The notes under the pieces are model-generated. The model saw only the letters and a list, made by a program, of their open reading frames with translations, did no database searches and had not been told where the DNA came from. From Thinopyrum elongatum (Eukaryota; Streptophyta; Magnoliopsida; Poales; Poaceae), in contig CM022303.1 of assembly GCA_011799875.1 (NCBI GenBank), positions 429,645,108 to 429,709,107 on the forward strand: 64,000 nt of DNA, written 5' to 3'. Below, piece by piece: positions 36,379-47,335 of this stretch. The translations under genes and the position numbers were made by a program. Numbering within the stretch: the stretch's first letter is position 1; each line of letters opens with the position of its first letter.

Positions 36379-36379
36379 C
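36294..36379 (+). repeat. Compound microsatellite (CT)n(AT)n(TG)n
   Basis: About 46 bp of CT repeats with a few CG interruptions, then an AT run, then about 13 TG repeats with no spacer. It lies in the unit-to-unit junction of the 350-bp array. Confidence 0.95.
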
Positions 36380-37236
36380 ATAACCTCGCTACATGTGGGG
36401 ACTTTCCGGTTCCCGAGGCAGGTGCCACATCAAAGTTGTGCATTGGTATTCAAACATCACGCAATACCATGCAGGCGGTGGTTGCCCTATAGGAACTCAC
36501 TCGCGTGTGGCGTTTCCATCTGTGGGCCCGCGAGGTCGTCCTCCGTCACTTTTACCCAACGAGAGAGAGAGGCACATTTAACGAACAAGGAGGATTAATT
36601 CTTTTAGGGCTATGTTAGGGTAGGAGTATATATATAGTACGTGTCAAAGTGGGGATGGGACCAACATATACTAGGTGTCACACATGAACCTCATCTGTGT
36701 GGGGACTTTGCGGTTTTTGAGGCAAATGCCACATCAAAGGTTGTGCATTAGGTATTCAAAACATCACAACCACACACCTCTCCATATATATGTTTTGGCA
36801 CACATGCAAGCGATGGTGGTTGTCCTGTGGCACTCACCCATGTGGTTATCGGTGATGCTTCCATCTGTCGGCCCGCTTGGTCCATCACTTTCACCGACAA
36901 CGAGAGAGGTTAGTTGTTTTGACTTAGGAGGGGATTAATTTTTTGTTTGTCTCGCGATATAGGTCATGATGTGAGATTACATATATAATAGCGCATGTGT
37001 ACACATGAATCCATCCTGCTGGATCGAAGGGGGGGTGGCGCGAGCACACTACATGTCATGAACCTCTTGCTCTGTGTGGGGACCTGTGCGATTTTGAACG
37101 CATGCACCACATCAATGTTGTGCATTAGGTATTCAACACATATGTATGCATCACGCACCTCCATAAATATGTTTGGGATACATGCATGCAATGCTTGTTT
37201 TTGGACACTCTCACTCGCTTGGTTATGGGCGGCAAG

Positions 37237-37240
<4 letters not shown>

Positions 37241-37273
<33 letters not shown>

Positions 37274-40226
37274 TATTATGATAACACCCCTTAAGAGTCT
37301 TATTCTGATAACACCGGTCTTATTCTGCTAACACCCAACGGAGACGAAGTGCGCGCAGATGAAAAACAAATCCCCCGCGAACCCCCGATGCCACCCTCCC
37401 GCAGTCAAACCCCACGTCCACACCCAACCACCCACCCCTTCCCCTGCCCCATCACCTCTGGCCATCCCGGCCGGCGTGGATCTCGCCCACGTCCCACGCC
37501 CCCTACCTCTCTACCCACCGGTTACCTCCTGCGCCACCACCTCCCTCCCCCTCCGGCTACCTCCCTTGCTGCCACCGCCCTGGCTATCTCCCCTCCGGCA
37601 ACCTCCCCCAGCACCGCCTGAGTGTGCCGTGGTGAAACAAGATCCACGCAGCACTGCACCCTCCGCCGCGCCTCCTTCCTCTGGCCGCCTCCCCATCCAG
37701 GCGAGCCACTGCCCCTCCTCGGTCGTCTTCCACCTCACCGCCCGCCGGCGAGCCACCGCCCGCCCTGGCCGCCTTCCACCTCACCGACCCCCGGCGACCC
37801 ACTGTCCGGCCACGGCGAGCCACCTCCCTCGCCCAGGCACCCTGACCAACCCCGCCCGGGGGCCGTGGCGGTAAAATCTGGTGCCGCCGGCAGCGCATGG
37901 GTGGTTTGGTTGCGTCGTGTCACGCAAGGTGGACCGGCTGGAGCAGGGCGAAGCAAGACTGCCGGCGCCGGCGACGTTGTACACGTTGGCCACCACCGCA
38001 TTAGGCCACCGTGGAGGTTGGGGGAAGCAACCAGGGTCCACGTGGACTCCGGCGACCGATGGATCTGAGGTCCCCTCCTCTCCCACGCCATCACCAATCG
38101 CTACCCGCATGACAGTGCCTCTCCATGGCCTACTCTCCCGTCGGTGGCCGCGTTCGTCAAGATGGCACACGCGAGGCTCGCCTCAGAGCAGAGTCGCCAT
38201 CGGCCCAACCTTGACAGCTTGATGCGCCGCATGAATTGGAGCTCCGGTGAGCACCTTGACAAATGCATCCTCCAACGAGTGCCCACGGCGAGCAATTCTG
38301 GTGTTCATCCTTTCTTCTCTCCCTTGGTGCAGTACATTGCAGCCTCCAGTGCAGCTCCTTCGTGTGCATGTTGACGCCTCCTGCAGTTCAGTGACGCCGG
38401 TGTGCACGATGGCCCCGTCTCTCTTGCAGTTTGATTATGCAGCATAGATTTTTTTTGTTTAGCGGGCGAGCACTTCGGGATCCTCCTGAATGGGCCGTGC
38501 GGTTCAGCAGCAAGGCAGGTTTGCTGGCTTTCGTTCGTCGCGCCTCCCTTGATAGGTTCACAGGGACAAAAAAGTTGTTTGTTATCTTTAAAAAGATCGA
38601 TGCAGTTCATTAGAAGTACCTTTGAGGGACATCACTACCGTAATTATTAAAAGTTCTTTTTTGGCAGTTCAGTGACTTCATCCACTCCCTGCAAGGGTCT
38701 CCGATGAGCACGGTGAACTCGAGCACATCCCCTGACCCAGGCACTTGGACTATTGGGTGAGGGCTGGGGTGCCCGGGCGTCCAGCCTATGAGTTCCCGCC
38801 GGTGAGCTGGGGATGGGCATGTTCCGCGCAGTGCATTTGACACTTCATTTTCGCTGCGGTGCGGCTGGGTGTACAGTCCATTGGTGAGGGTGCTTGCAGT
38901 GCGGTGGCGCGATGCTCACGGCCTTGAATAAATTTGTTGGAAGAGAGATAAAAATGTAGTTCACTCCGTTTGTCTAGCAGCTCATTACCCTTTTGTATGA
39001 AGTGCAATTTGTTTCATGTGTCAAAATTCAGTCGACTACATCAACACTTGCAGTGCGTTTGGTCCTCGGATGTGGTTCATTTTTGAGAGTGATGTTGTTC
39101 ACTTGCACCTAACATGAAAGTGTGAAAAAATTAGCGAAACAACAAGATAGTAAAGCGGTTCACTTCGATATATGATGTCGTTCACTTGCCCTAGTCCCTG
39201 CGGTCCACTCTCGTTCATTTTTTTTTTGAAAAAAAGACAACAAATTATTCGTTCGAGAAAATTTACGTCCGACAAAAAATAAATCAAGAAGTTCACTTGA
39301 CAGTCTGATGCAGTGCAGTTTTCAGTCTAAAGCAGTGCGGTTTTCTGTCTCATGCAGTGCATACGACGATTTTGCTGTCGCGAAAAAACAGTGTCTGCAT
39401 TTCGTTAAAATCAAAATTACTCTTAAATCGTAAGGAATCAGAGAGAGTGCTCTACATGAAAAAAGATGCGCCTCATCGATATCTTTCCAACGGCGTATAA
39501 TTTAAATCATACCGATCAGCGGTTTATGAAAATTTCACGAAAAACGGCCGCTGCCACTCATCGTCAGCCGCACCATTTTCAAAATTAACTTAAAACCATA
39601 AGGAATCTCGAAAACATTTCAACATATGAAATTTGCGCCTCGTCCGTAGCTTTCCAACGGCGTATCACACGCCTCGTTTCGGCAAACGGTTAAAAAACTG
39701 TAGCAAAAATAGTACAGAAAAATTCAAAAAAATTGAAGAACACAATTCCGTGAATTAGTAAATTTGAAACTGCTCTTAAACCGTAACGAATTAGAGAAAA
39801 TAATAGATATGAAAAAAATGCGCCTCGATGATATCTTTCCAATGGTGTATCATTTGCTTCATTCCGACGAGCGGTTTGGAAAAAACGCAAAAAAACGCTC
39901 GCTACCATTCGTCGTGAGCCGCACAATTTTTGAAACTGCTCTTAAGCTATGATGAATCTCGAAATGTGTTCAACATGACGAAGCTGCGCCTAATCCATAG
40001 CTTCTCAACGGTATATTACACGCCTTGTTCCGATAAACGGTTAAAAAACTAGAGCGAAAAAAGTACCGAAAAAACACCGTGTGTAGTTTTTTCCGACAAG
40101 AAGTTCACTAGTCTCTGTATTGCAGTACCTTTGCTACTGAAAGTGCAGTGCCCTCGCGTTGAGCGTGCAGTGCGGAAGTGTTATCAGAATAGTTATTCTG
40201 CTAATATTAGCAGAATAGACCAGCTT

Positions 40227-40268
<42 letters not shown>
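37241..40268. mobile_element. Unclassified ~3-kb element flanked by (TA)n runs
   Basis: (TA)n at 37241-37271 and 40228-40268 bracket a segment whose ends carry related inverted motifs: left 'ttattctgataacacc', right 'gtgttatcagaatag'. The right end also has a perfect 20-bp palindrome TTCTGCTAATATTAGCAGAA (40195-40220). The left third is GC-rich (37350-38450) with proline-rich chance ORFs; the middle repeats 'gcagtgcggttcactt'-like phrases. It splits the 350-bp array by almost exactly its own length. The inverted ends and TA target suggest a DNA transposon or MITE relative; the near-terminal hairpin recalls Helitrons but no CTRR end was found. Confidence 0.55.
39412..40080 (+). repeat. Four diverged ~170-bp tandem units in the TA-flanked element
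   Basis: Units begin with 'actgctcttaaaccgtaa'-like text (39412, 39580, 39758, 39925) and contain 'tctttccaacggcgtat' and 'gcggtttgg/aacggttaaaaaac'. Alternate units are closest, so the array looks like a doubled dimer of about 346 bp. Confidence 0.7.
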
Positions 40269-40271
<3 letters not shown>

Positions 40272-41557
40272 GTGGGCCCGCGTGGACGTCCATCATTTCG
40301 ACCGACGACGAGAAAGGTTACCAGGGTGGATTCTTCTTCTTTGGTTCGTGTTACCGTATAGTAGGTCGATCATTCTAGGCCTAATTAACTTTGAGCGCAT
40401 GCATGCTATGCATCGTGAACCCTCGTTTAGTGTGGGGATTTTACGGTTCCAAAGCATGGTGCCACATCAAATTTGCGCATTGCGTATTCAAACACCACAC
40501 ACACCACTTCCATATACATAATTGGGCCACATGCACAGAGTGGGTTTTGTCTTCAGACAGTACTCCCTCGCGAGTTTATCGGCGACAAGCTAGCCCATTT
40601 TGCGGGGCCGTGTGGACGTCCATCGCTTTGACCAACAATGAGTGAGAGAGGTTATACGATCAAGTTGGACTATGTTTGGTCCGTGTTACAGTCCGTCTTG
40701 GTGAGATGCCCTCCCCTCGACATGTGTGTGTGTTGGGGGGGGGGGGGGCTACTTCCACTACCCGCAACCTCCGTGGGGTCGGGGAAGTCCGGCTATTTTG
40801 CGAGGCACACGTGTCACATCAAAGTTGTGAATGGTAGTTAAATATCACACCACACCCTTTTCATACATATAGTATAGGGCCACCCGCAGGTGGTTCGTAT
40901 GTGGTCTCACCCATCTCCCGCCACAAACACACATTTGTGGGTCGTCACACGGTCCACCTTTGTCCGGAAGCGAAAGGGGAAGTTTGACCATATATATGAT
41001 GGACTCCTATAGGTTTTGTGTTATAGTAGAGTGAGATTTCAAACCTAACTATCTGGGGGCATGCATTCGTAGCTAGGGTTCCCTTACCGCCGACATGAAG
41101 TGCGGTTTGTAGGGGGTGGCTAACTAGCAATACTGTGCGCTTTGTGCGACAGGTGCCACATCAAAGTTATGCATTGGGTATTCGAACATCAAATTACCCT
41201 TTTCATACATATATTTGGTCCACATGCAAGTGTGTTCGTGTTCTGACCCTTTCCCACATTATTCTTTTTGCCAAATTTATAAACAGCACACGAGTTGGAT
41301 GCAGAAACTGTCTGCGATTGGGTGCGCAACAGACACGGTTTGGTCAGACTACCCGTGTGCCACGCCCGTGCCCCTGTAGTCACTCACATCACCACAGTAG
41401 ATTGGGCTCCATGAGGCTTGCCTCCCGCTCTAAAAAATATCTACTGCCTCGTAATCTCGAAAATATCTACCGCCTAGAAGGTTTTTATGTTTGATAGCAC
41501 ACGATTAGTATGTGCGGACCGTGTGCGATGTCTCTTACTCCCGCTCTAATTCAACCC

Positions 41558-41735
41558 CTTGATTCAAATTTTCAGTAGCCCCGCCTTGTTACTCCCGCCT
41601 CTGCATCCCTCGCAATCTCAAAAATATCTGCTCGCCCTTGATTCAAATTTTCAGTAGCCCCGCCTTGTTACTCCCGCCTCTGCATCCCTCGCAATCTCAA
41701 AAATATCTGCTCGCCCTTGATCCATATTTTCAGTA
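41558..41735 (+). repeat. 79-bp tandem repeat upstream of the AP2-domain ORF
   Basis: Unit starts CTTGATTCAAATTTTCAGTA at 41558 and 41637, with a partial third copy at 41716. The first two copies look identical. A similar 'aaattttagtagccg' phrase recurs, inverted, upstream of the second B3 gene (59480-59640), so the repeat type belongs to the promoter side of this gene family. Confidence 0.85.
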
Positions 41736-41965
41736 GCCCGGCATTTTACTCCCGCCTAGTAAAATTTTCAGTTGCTGCGATATTTCCTCAAACACCACTT
41801 GCCCCCCCGCCCTCCCTCCACACACACCACACACTCCCCAAAACCTCCGCTCACACAGACACACACCACTCCTCCCTTGCTTGAAACCATCGGTAGATCG
41901 CCGCCATCACCGCCACCACCTCCATCCTCAACCTCTGCCTGTGTGCCGGGGAGCTCGAGGAGCCA

Positions 41966-42742
41966 ATGGCCCAAAAGAGGTTTATCACAGCCTCTTTGCC
42001 CGACGGCGGCGAGGTGGCCGCCAAGGTGTCCCCGTTGTCCTCCGCGGGCTCTTTATCGATCCGACGTCGCCGGTCGCCCGATCCGCCTGCCGCCGCACCC
42101 CTACGCCGGTTCGAGGACTTCCCCGTCCTCCCTCGGGCCCGGTCGCCGATGAGGTCCTACCTCGGGGTCCGGCAGCGGCGGTGGGGGACATGGGTCGCCG
42201 AGATTACGAATCAGGAGACCCACACCCGCTGGTGGCTTGGTAGCTTCCACACGGCCGAGCTCGCAGCCATGGAGTACGACCGCTGGCAGGTCCGCTACCA
42301 CGGCGCGGCGGCTAGGCTCAATTTCTCCTTCAGCATATGTCCGATCAACCTCGTTCCACCAGAGCCAGGGGTGGTGAGCTCGGCTATGGCGTGGGAGGAC
42401 CGCGAGGCATGGGAGCGCCTCGAGGCCAAGGCCGCCGATGAGGCTTACATGCAAGAGCTCCGCCGGTAGCACCTGGAGCTCGTGGAGGCGGAGGGTGTGA
42501 TCTTTGCCGGCGCGGGGGGCGGCGAGGTTATCGTGCTCTCCTCTGATGATGAGGTCGAAGGCGGCAAGGACGGCGGCGCAAAGGGCGTCGAGGTGGGCGG
42601 CGAGGACAAGGAGATCGATGTCAATGAGTGGAGGAGTGTCTTCCCCAACGACCCCGACGACGGCACCAGACCGGACCCGGCTCGCAGCACACCGTACCTG
42701 ACGAGTAAGGATTGGCTCGACCTTCACTTCGACCGAAAGTAG
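41966..42742 (+). pseudogene. AP2/ERF-domain protein gene with one in-frame stop
   Basis: AP2/ERF proteins are plant transcription factors binding GCC-box or DRE-like DNA. ATG 41966 opens a frame broken only by TAG at 42467-42469 and ending at 42742 (258 residues if read through). The AP2 domain spans about residues 62-122: YLGVRQRRWGTWVAEITNQE, WWLGSFHTAELAAMEYDR and GAAARLNFSF, matching the YRGVR...WLG.F.TAE.AA.AYD...RG..A.LNF pattern. The WLG motif and the helix are kept. The C-terminus is acidic (VIVLSSDDEVEGGKDGG) and ends DWLDLHFDRK. Upstream codons (ELEEP, then AQKRFITAS) resemble the N-terminus of the B3 gene at 59.2 kb. It is embedded in CACTA-type repeats and is most likely a transposon-captured gene. 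Confidence 0.75.
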
Positions 42743-43372
42743 TTTAGCTTAGTTTAAATTTATGTTTTATGTTCGGTTATGCAAAACTATCTATGTTTAT
42801 GTTTGAATGCATGCTACTTTCGGTTGAACCTGCTTTGAACTTGATCAAATTGAAGTTTACAACGTTAAGTTTAGGGGATCGACTAGAAACGGCCAAAAAT
42901 TGCTGGAGTATATATATATCCACTAAGGGTTTTAGTCCGTTAACTTTTAAAGGATCGGCTAGAGATGGCCTTATGCCTTGTTTATTTCAGTTCTTCACAA
43001 TGTGATGCTCTATATGTGCAACTATTTGCCGTGGAGTTCAATTTCATCAATAACAGTTTCAACAATACCACTATCAATTACGATATTTGGTTGCTGTTAA
43101 GGATGTTGCAGTTAACATGCCTTTTCATTTTTTTAACAATAACTAGTTTACTTTAGACCTGCACAATACCCGTTTGAGTGACTATATTTGCTTGTTTTTA
43201 AATGTTATGCCTGTTGCAGTTAACACACCTTTCCACTTCTTGTTTTGCTTAACTAGCGTGCTTAAATCTGCACACTGAAGCTATCATTTGTAGATTATGT
43301 TCCCTACCATGGATATATTTTGTTGATGTTTAGCCTGTTGTGCTTAACATGCCTTTATATGTACTCATACAG

Positions 43373-44159
43373 GACAATATCGAGAACAGTTGCTGTTTAC
43401 CATCAAGGTTAGTTTCATCGCGTTGCTTATATATACTCACTGTTCAAGATATCGGTAGCTGGTACCATATAGCCTGGGGGCTGATAAGGGATTAGTCGTC
43501 GAATCGGACATTTCACTGAATATATCTGTAACCCATTTATCGGTAGGTTTACTAGGGCCATATCTAATATATCTGAGGCCACATAGCAACATGCATTGTA
43601 CTGAATGACTAAATATGCAATCCCAGGCTACATAGCAACAAGGAAGAGTGTTACCTTAATGTTCTGATAATGTCTAGATATACATGTAATAAGATCTTAT
43701 ATAATGGGATGGAGGGAGTGTTGTACTACATCATTTTGCAATTGTTGTTTAGGTTCTAATATTAACTTGGTGCTTTTAGGTACATATGCCATTGCCAAAG
43801 ATCCACACTTCGACCCTTTCTGCGTATGGGGCAATGAGATATTCATGAACCAGCATCAAGTGAGGAAACTGATAAAGATTGTTATTAAAATGGGTCAAAA
43901 GATGTCAATCGAACTATTTGTTTACACTTTATGCAAGACAACAGTGAACTGCAGGATGGTAAGTAACAACTCTGTATCCTTCTTTTTACTGCCCGTAATG
44001 AGTTGTGTTAGATGACAATGTATGAATCTTTTTCCTTTGCAGTGGATCCTGAAGCAGTTTACTCAAGATTACCTCTCAAACTACATGATTGGCGGCCGGC
44101 CATCACAAGGGGTTGGACTAGAGTCGTGCGTGCCTTCTGCATCGAGGAGAGCACAATAG
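43373..44159 (+). pseudogene. B3-domain exons downstream of the AP2 ORF
   Basis: Three exons with GT-AG borders: 43373-43407 (35 nt), 43780-43958 (179 nt; GTYAIAKDPHFDPFCVWGNE then LFVYTLCKTTVNCRM) and 44043-44159 (WILKQFTQDYLSNYMIGG). They match the gene at 56.8-59.3 kb exon for exon. In the last exon about 82 bp are missing between IGG and ITRGW, which removes the core of the B3 fold and shifts the frame to a stop at 44157; the remnant GWTRVVRAFCIEEST is visible in another frame. AP2 followed by B3 recalls RAV factors, but I could not show splicing between them in frame. Confidence 0.65.
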
Positions 44160-44199
44160 TAGTCTATGATAAAAGTTCTATAATAAAAGTTTTATGTTA

Positions 44200-45538
44200 A
44201 AGTTTGTTGCTGTCATAATAAGTTACATGATCTGCTATGTCCGTATTTTTGTTTTTATCGACACCTCTCTCTCTAAGCATGTGGACATGTTTTTTGATTT
44301 CGGTTTTCGCTTGAGGACAAGCGAGGTCTAAGCTTGGGGGAGTTGATACGTCCATTTTGCATCATGTTTACCTACTATTATTTATGTTGTTTTGTTGCAT
44401 AATAATGCTTTTTGGAGTAATTCTAATGCCTTTCCTCTCATAATATGCAAGGTATACACAAGAGGGGAGAATTCTGGCAGCTGGAAATCTGGACCTAAAA
44501 AAGCTACGTCAGGCTACCTATTCTGCACAACTCCAAATGAGCTGAAACTTTACAAGGATTTTTTATGGAATAAATAAGAATTTTTTGAGTCAATAAGTAC
44601 CAGAGGGGGCCCACCAGGGGGGCATAACCCACCTGGGCACGCCAGGGAGCCCAGGTGCGCCCTGGTGGGTTGTGCTCACCCAGGCCCACCTCCGATGCCC
44701 CTCTTCTGGTACATAAGTCATTTTGACCTAGAAAAAGTAAGGAGAGGACTTTCGGGACGAAGCGCCGCCGTCTCGAGGCGGAACCTGGGCAGGAGCACTT
44801 TTGCCCTCCGGCGGAGCGATTCCGCCGGGGGAACTTCCCTCCCGGAGGGGGAAATCATCATCATCATCACCAACAACTCTCCCATCTTGGGGAGGGCTAT
44901 CGCCATCAACATCTTCAACAACACCATCTCCTCTCAAACCCTAGTTCATCTCTTGTGTTCAATCTTTGTACGGGAACTATAGATTGGTGCTTGTGGGTGA
45001 CTAGTAGTGTTGATTACATCTTGTAGTTGATTACTATATGGTTAGTTGATTACTATATGGTTTATTTGGTGGAAGATTATATGTTCAGATCCATTATGCT
45101 ATTTAATACCCCTCTGATCTTGAGCATGATTATCATTTGTGAGTAGTTACTTTTGTTCTTGAGGTCACGGGAGAAATCATGTTACAAGTAATCATGTGAA
45201 CTTGATATGTGTTCGATATTTTGATGATATGTATGTTTTGATTCCCTTAGTGGTGTCATGTGAACATCGACTACATGACACTTCACCATATTTGGGCCTA
45301 AGGGAATGCATTGTGGAGTAGTTATTAGATGATGGATTGTGAGAGTGACAGAAGCTTAAACCCTAGTTTATGCGCTATTCCGTAAAGGACCTATTGGATC
45401 CAAAAGTTTAATGTTATGGTTAGAATTTATTCTTAATACTTTTCTCGTAGTTGCGGATGCTTGCGAGGGGGTTAATCATAAGTAGGAGGTTTGTTCAAGT
45501 AAGAACAACACCTAAGCACCGGTCCACCCACATACCAC
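44200..45538 (+). mobile_element. 3' end of a Gypsy-like element: PPT plus truncated LTR
   Basis: Bases 44215-44343 end with GAGGACAAGCGAGGTCTAAG and the polypurine-like AAGCTTGGGGGAG. The LTR starts TGATACGTCCATTTTGCATC at 44344. It is colinear with the reverse complement of the solo LTR at 47336-48854 down to 'caccggtccacccacat' (45538), then stops. It lacks roughly the last 340 bp, so its 3' part was deleted or replaced. Confidence 0.75.
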
Positions 45539-46480
45539 TAACACATTCACGTGTGACGGTCACTATATTTCAAGCGAAAGCACTATACGGTCACTAGACT
45601 TCAGAATATGCTCATTATGGTCACCGTAAACATTCTTGTGGTGATCATACGGTATCTAGCTCACCGTATGTCTCTGTATTTTGTTGATGACATTGATGGT
45701 CATTGTATTTGATGCGTGCTCCGTATTTTGTTGACGACACTTACGGTCATTGTTTTTGAAGCGAAAGCACGATATGGTCACTGGACTTCAGAATAATCTC
45801 ATTACGGTCACCATTTACATTTTGTGGTTCTAACCAACCTGTGGTTGGATGTTTAGGAGGACAGTGGTATCCCCAGCCCACCAGGGTTAAAGTCCTGGTG
45901 CTCGCATTTATCCTAGATTAATTTTAGTATTTCCTGCGATGTGTGTTCAGTGGGAGGAGACATTCCCCTTGACTACGAGGCGCCTATGGTTACTTCGTAA
46001 AATCTCAAGATGATATGTTGGCTCACTCTCTCGAAGGTGCTCATAGGGGTAGGGTGTGCGTGTGTGCGCTTATAGCGGTGAGTGTTTGCACGTATATATG
46101 AGCGCTTGCGTCTATACTGTGTTAAAAAATACATGTCGTGATTATACGGTCACTGGCTCACCGTACAACTCCGTAATTTGTTGATGATACGATCAGTTGA
46201 CCAGTCAAACATTCCACGTGGCGGAACTAGTGTTGCACCATCAGCGCACGTAACCGTGGGACCCACCTGTCAACGCATATATGAAAGAAAGAAATGGTAG
46301 CTTGCGTCTGTACTGTGTTAATAAAGTACATTTTGTGGTGATCATATGGTCACTGGCTCACCATATAGCTCCGTAATTTGTTGATGACATGATCAATTGA
46401 GCAGTCAAAAGGTCCACATTCATCAGCGCACATTACCATAGGGCCCACCTATCAGCGCGTATGTGAAAGACAGAAATGGT
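45539..46480 (+). repeat. 'acggtcac' repeat region around an Au-like SINE
   Basis: Related blocks containing 'tacggtcactggctcaccgta' and 'ctccgtaatttgttgatgac' occur near 45650, 45760, 46140 and 46340. The last two form a clean 196-bp tandem duplication (46104 and 46300) that includes the 3' tail of the SINE. No gene seen. Confidence 0.6.
45830..46129 (+). mobile_element. Au-like SINE
   Basis: About 300 bp with a tRNA-type RNA polymerase III promoter: an A-box region near TGGATGTTTAGGAGG and a B box GGTTAAAGTCC (consensus GGTTCGANNCC) at about 45885. The body 'atctcaagatgatatg' and the tail 'cttgcgtctatactgtgtta' plus A6 match the Au SINE of Triticeae as I remember it. Target duplication: TACATTTTGTGGTT (45816-45829) and TACATGTCGTGATT (46130-46143), three differences, indicating some age. 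Confidence 0.8.
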
Positions 46481-46489
46481 AATAAATTA

Positions 46490-46585
46490 GTGGTCAGTGG
46501 GGATTCCAAGTCGTGAGACCTCTGGTTGGCAGCTCGCGCGCCCTAACCACAGCGGACAAGGTCGCCTTGTGATGATATGCTGAGC
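46490..46585 (-). mobile_element. Possible tRNA-derived SINE head
   Basis: On the minus strand TGGTTAGGGCG fits a polymerase III A box and about 40 bp later TTGGAATCCCC approximates a B box (TTCGAATCCC). The downstream body and tail are not recognised. It may be only a SINE 5' fragment. Confidence 0.3.
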
Positions 46586-46599
46586 CGGCCATTTTAATT

Positions 46600-46880
46600 G
46601 CACGCACGCACTAGCCACTTTGGTGAATACAAACACATCACACATGCGCACAAACACGCCCGCAATGCCCGCCCGCATGCATGCATGCAATACTCACACG
46701 TACACATGCACGCACGCAACACTCGCACGAACACACGCACGCATGCAGGCGTGCAACACTGACATGTACACATGCACGCACGAACACACGCACGCATGCA
46801 TGCATGCAACACTGAAATGTACACATGCACACACGCAACACTCGCACGCCTGCATGCACACAACACACGACGCAAGACAC
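46600..46880 (+). repeat. Alternating purine-pyrimidine minisatellite
   Basis: Imperfect repeats of 'acgcatgcatgcatgcaacac' and 'tgtacacatgcacgcacg' give long runs of alternating purine and pyrimidine (CA, CG, TG steps). The ORFs on both strands (Cys/Val/His- or Thr/His-rich) are products of the repeat. Such DNA can adopt the Z form; that is inference. Confidence 0.85.
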
Positions 46881-47335
46881 ACGCTCAACCTATACGTGCA
46901 TGCACCCTTTGTTAAGGACAAGGATTGTTACGAGCATTAATCAATCTTATTTGTGATAAGTAGAACATTGATGTTTGCAGCGGTCTTTATGAATCACACT
47001 GTATCGAACGAGCTATCAACGTATATATGAAAAAATTAACATTCTCTTACATTATATAGTAGGCTTATCAACCTACATGAATTAGATGACGTCACGCTTA
47101 ATGAACAATCATCGGTTTATGAAATGCCCGCTTCTCACCGCCCTGGCCCACAAAAAACCCCTCCCCCTCCCGCGCGTGATTCCCACCGGGTGCTAGCTGC
47201 CCGCATTCATGCGGGGCCGGCTCCTCTGCCGTGCGCTGCCTGCGTTGGGTCACTGACATGCAGGCCAAGTACCCAACGAGCTCACACATCAGTGGAAGAA
47301 CGGCGCGGTGTCATACGTCAGAGTCGAGGGCGCCC

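Larger units (their letters stand above)
35560..41250 (+). repeat. ~350-bp satellite-like array, eight diverged units, interrupted
   Basis: The landmark 'gccacatcaaagttgtgcat' recurs at about 35691, 36040, 36423, 36728, 37105, 40461, 40814 and 41155. Units also share 'tgtgggcccgcgaggtc', 'accgacaacgagagaggtt' and 'gtgtggggacttt'. Spacing is 305-383 bp. The large gap between units five and six equals one unit plus the 3-kb element at 37241-40268. No coding potential. Tandem arrays like this occur inside large CACTA elements. Confidence 0.8.

Noticed and set aside
37359..37874. Proline-rich ORF of 171 residues
   Set aside because: Low-complexity C-rich DNA; several frames on both strands are open equally, so there is no evidence of coding.
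37272..40227. Helitron
   Set aside because: A hairpin near one end is suggestive, but there is no 5'-TC / 3'-CTRR pair and the inverted end motifs argue against it.
46594..46940. Cysteine-rich and Thr/His-rich ORFs that look like small secreted proteins
   Set aside because: They are direct translations of the alternating CA/CG/TG minisatellite on both strands.
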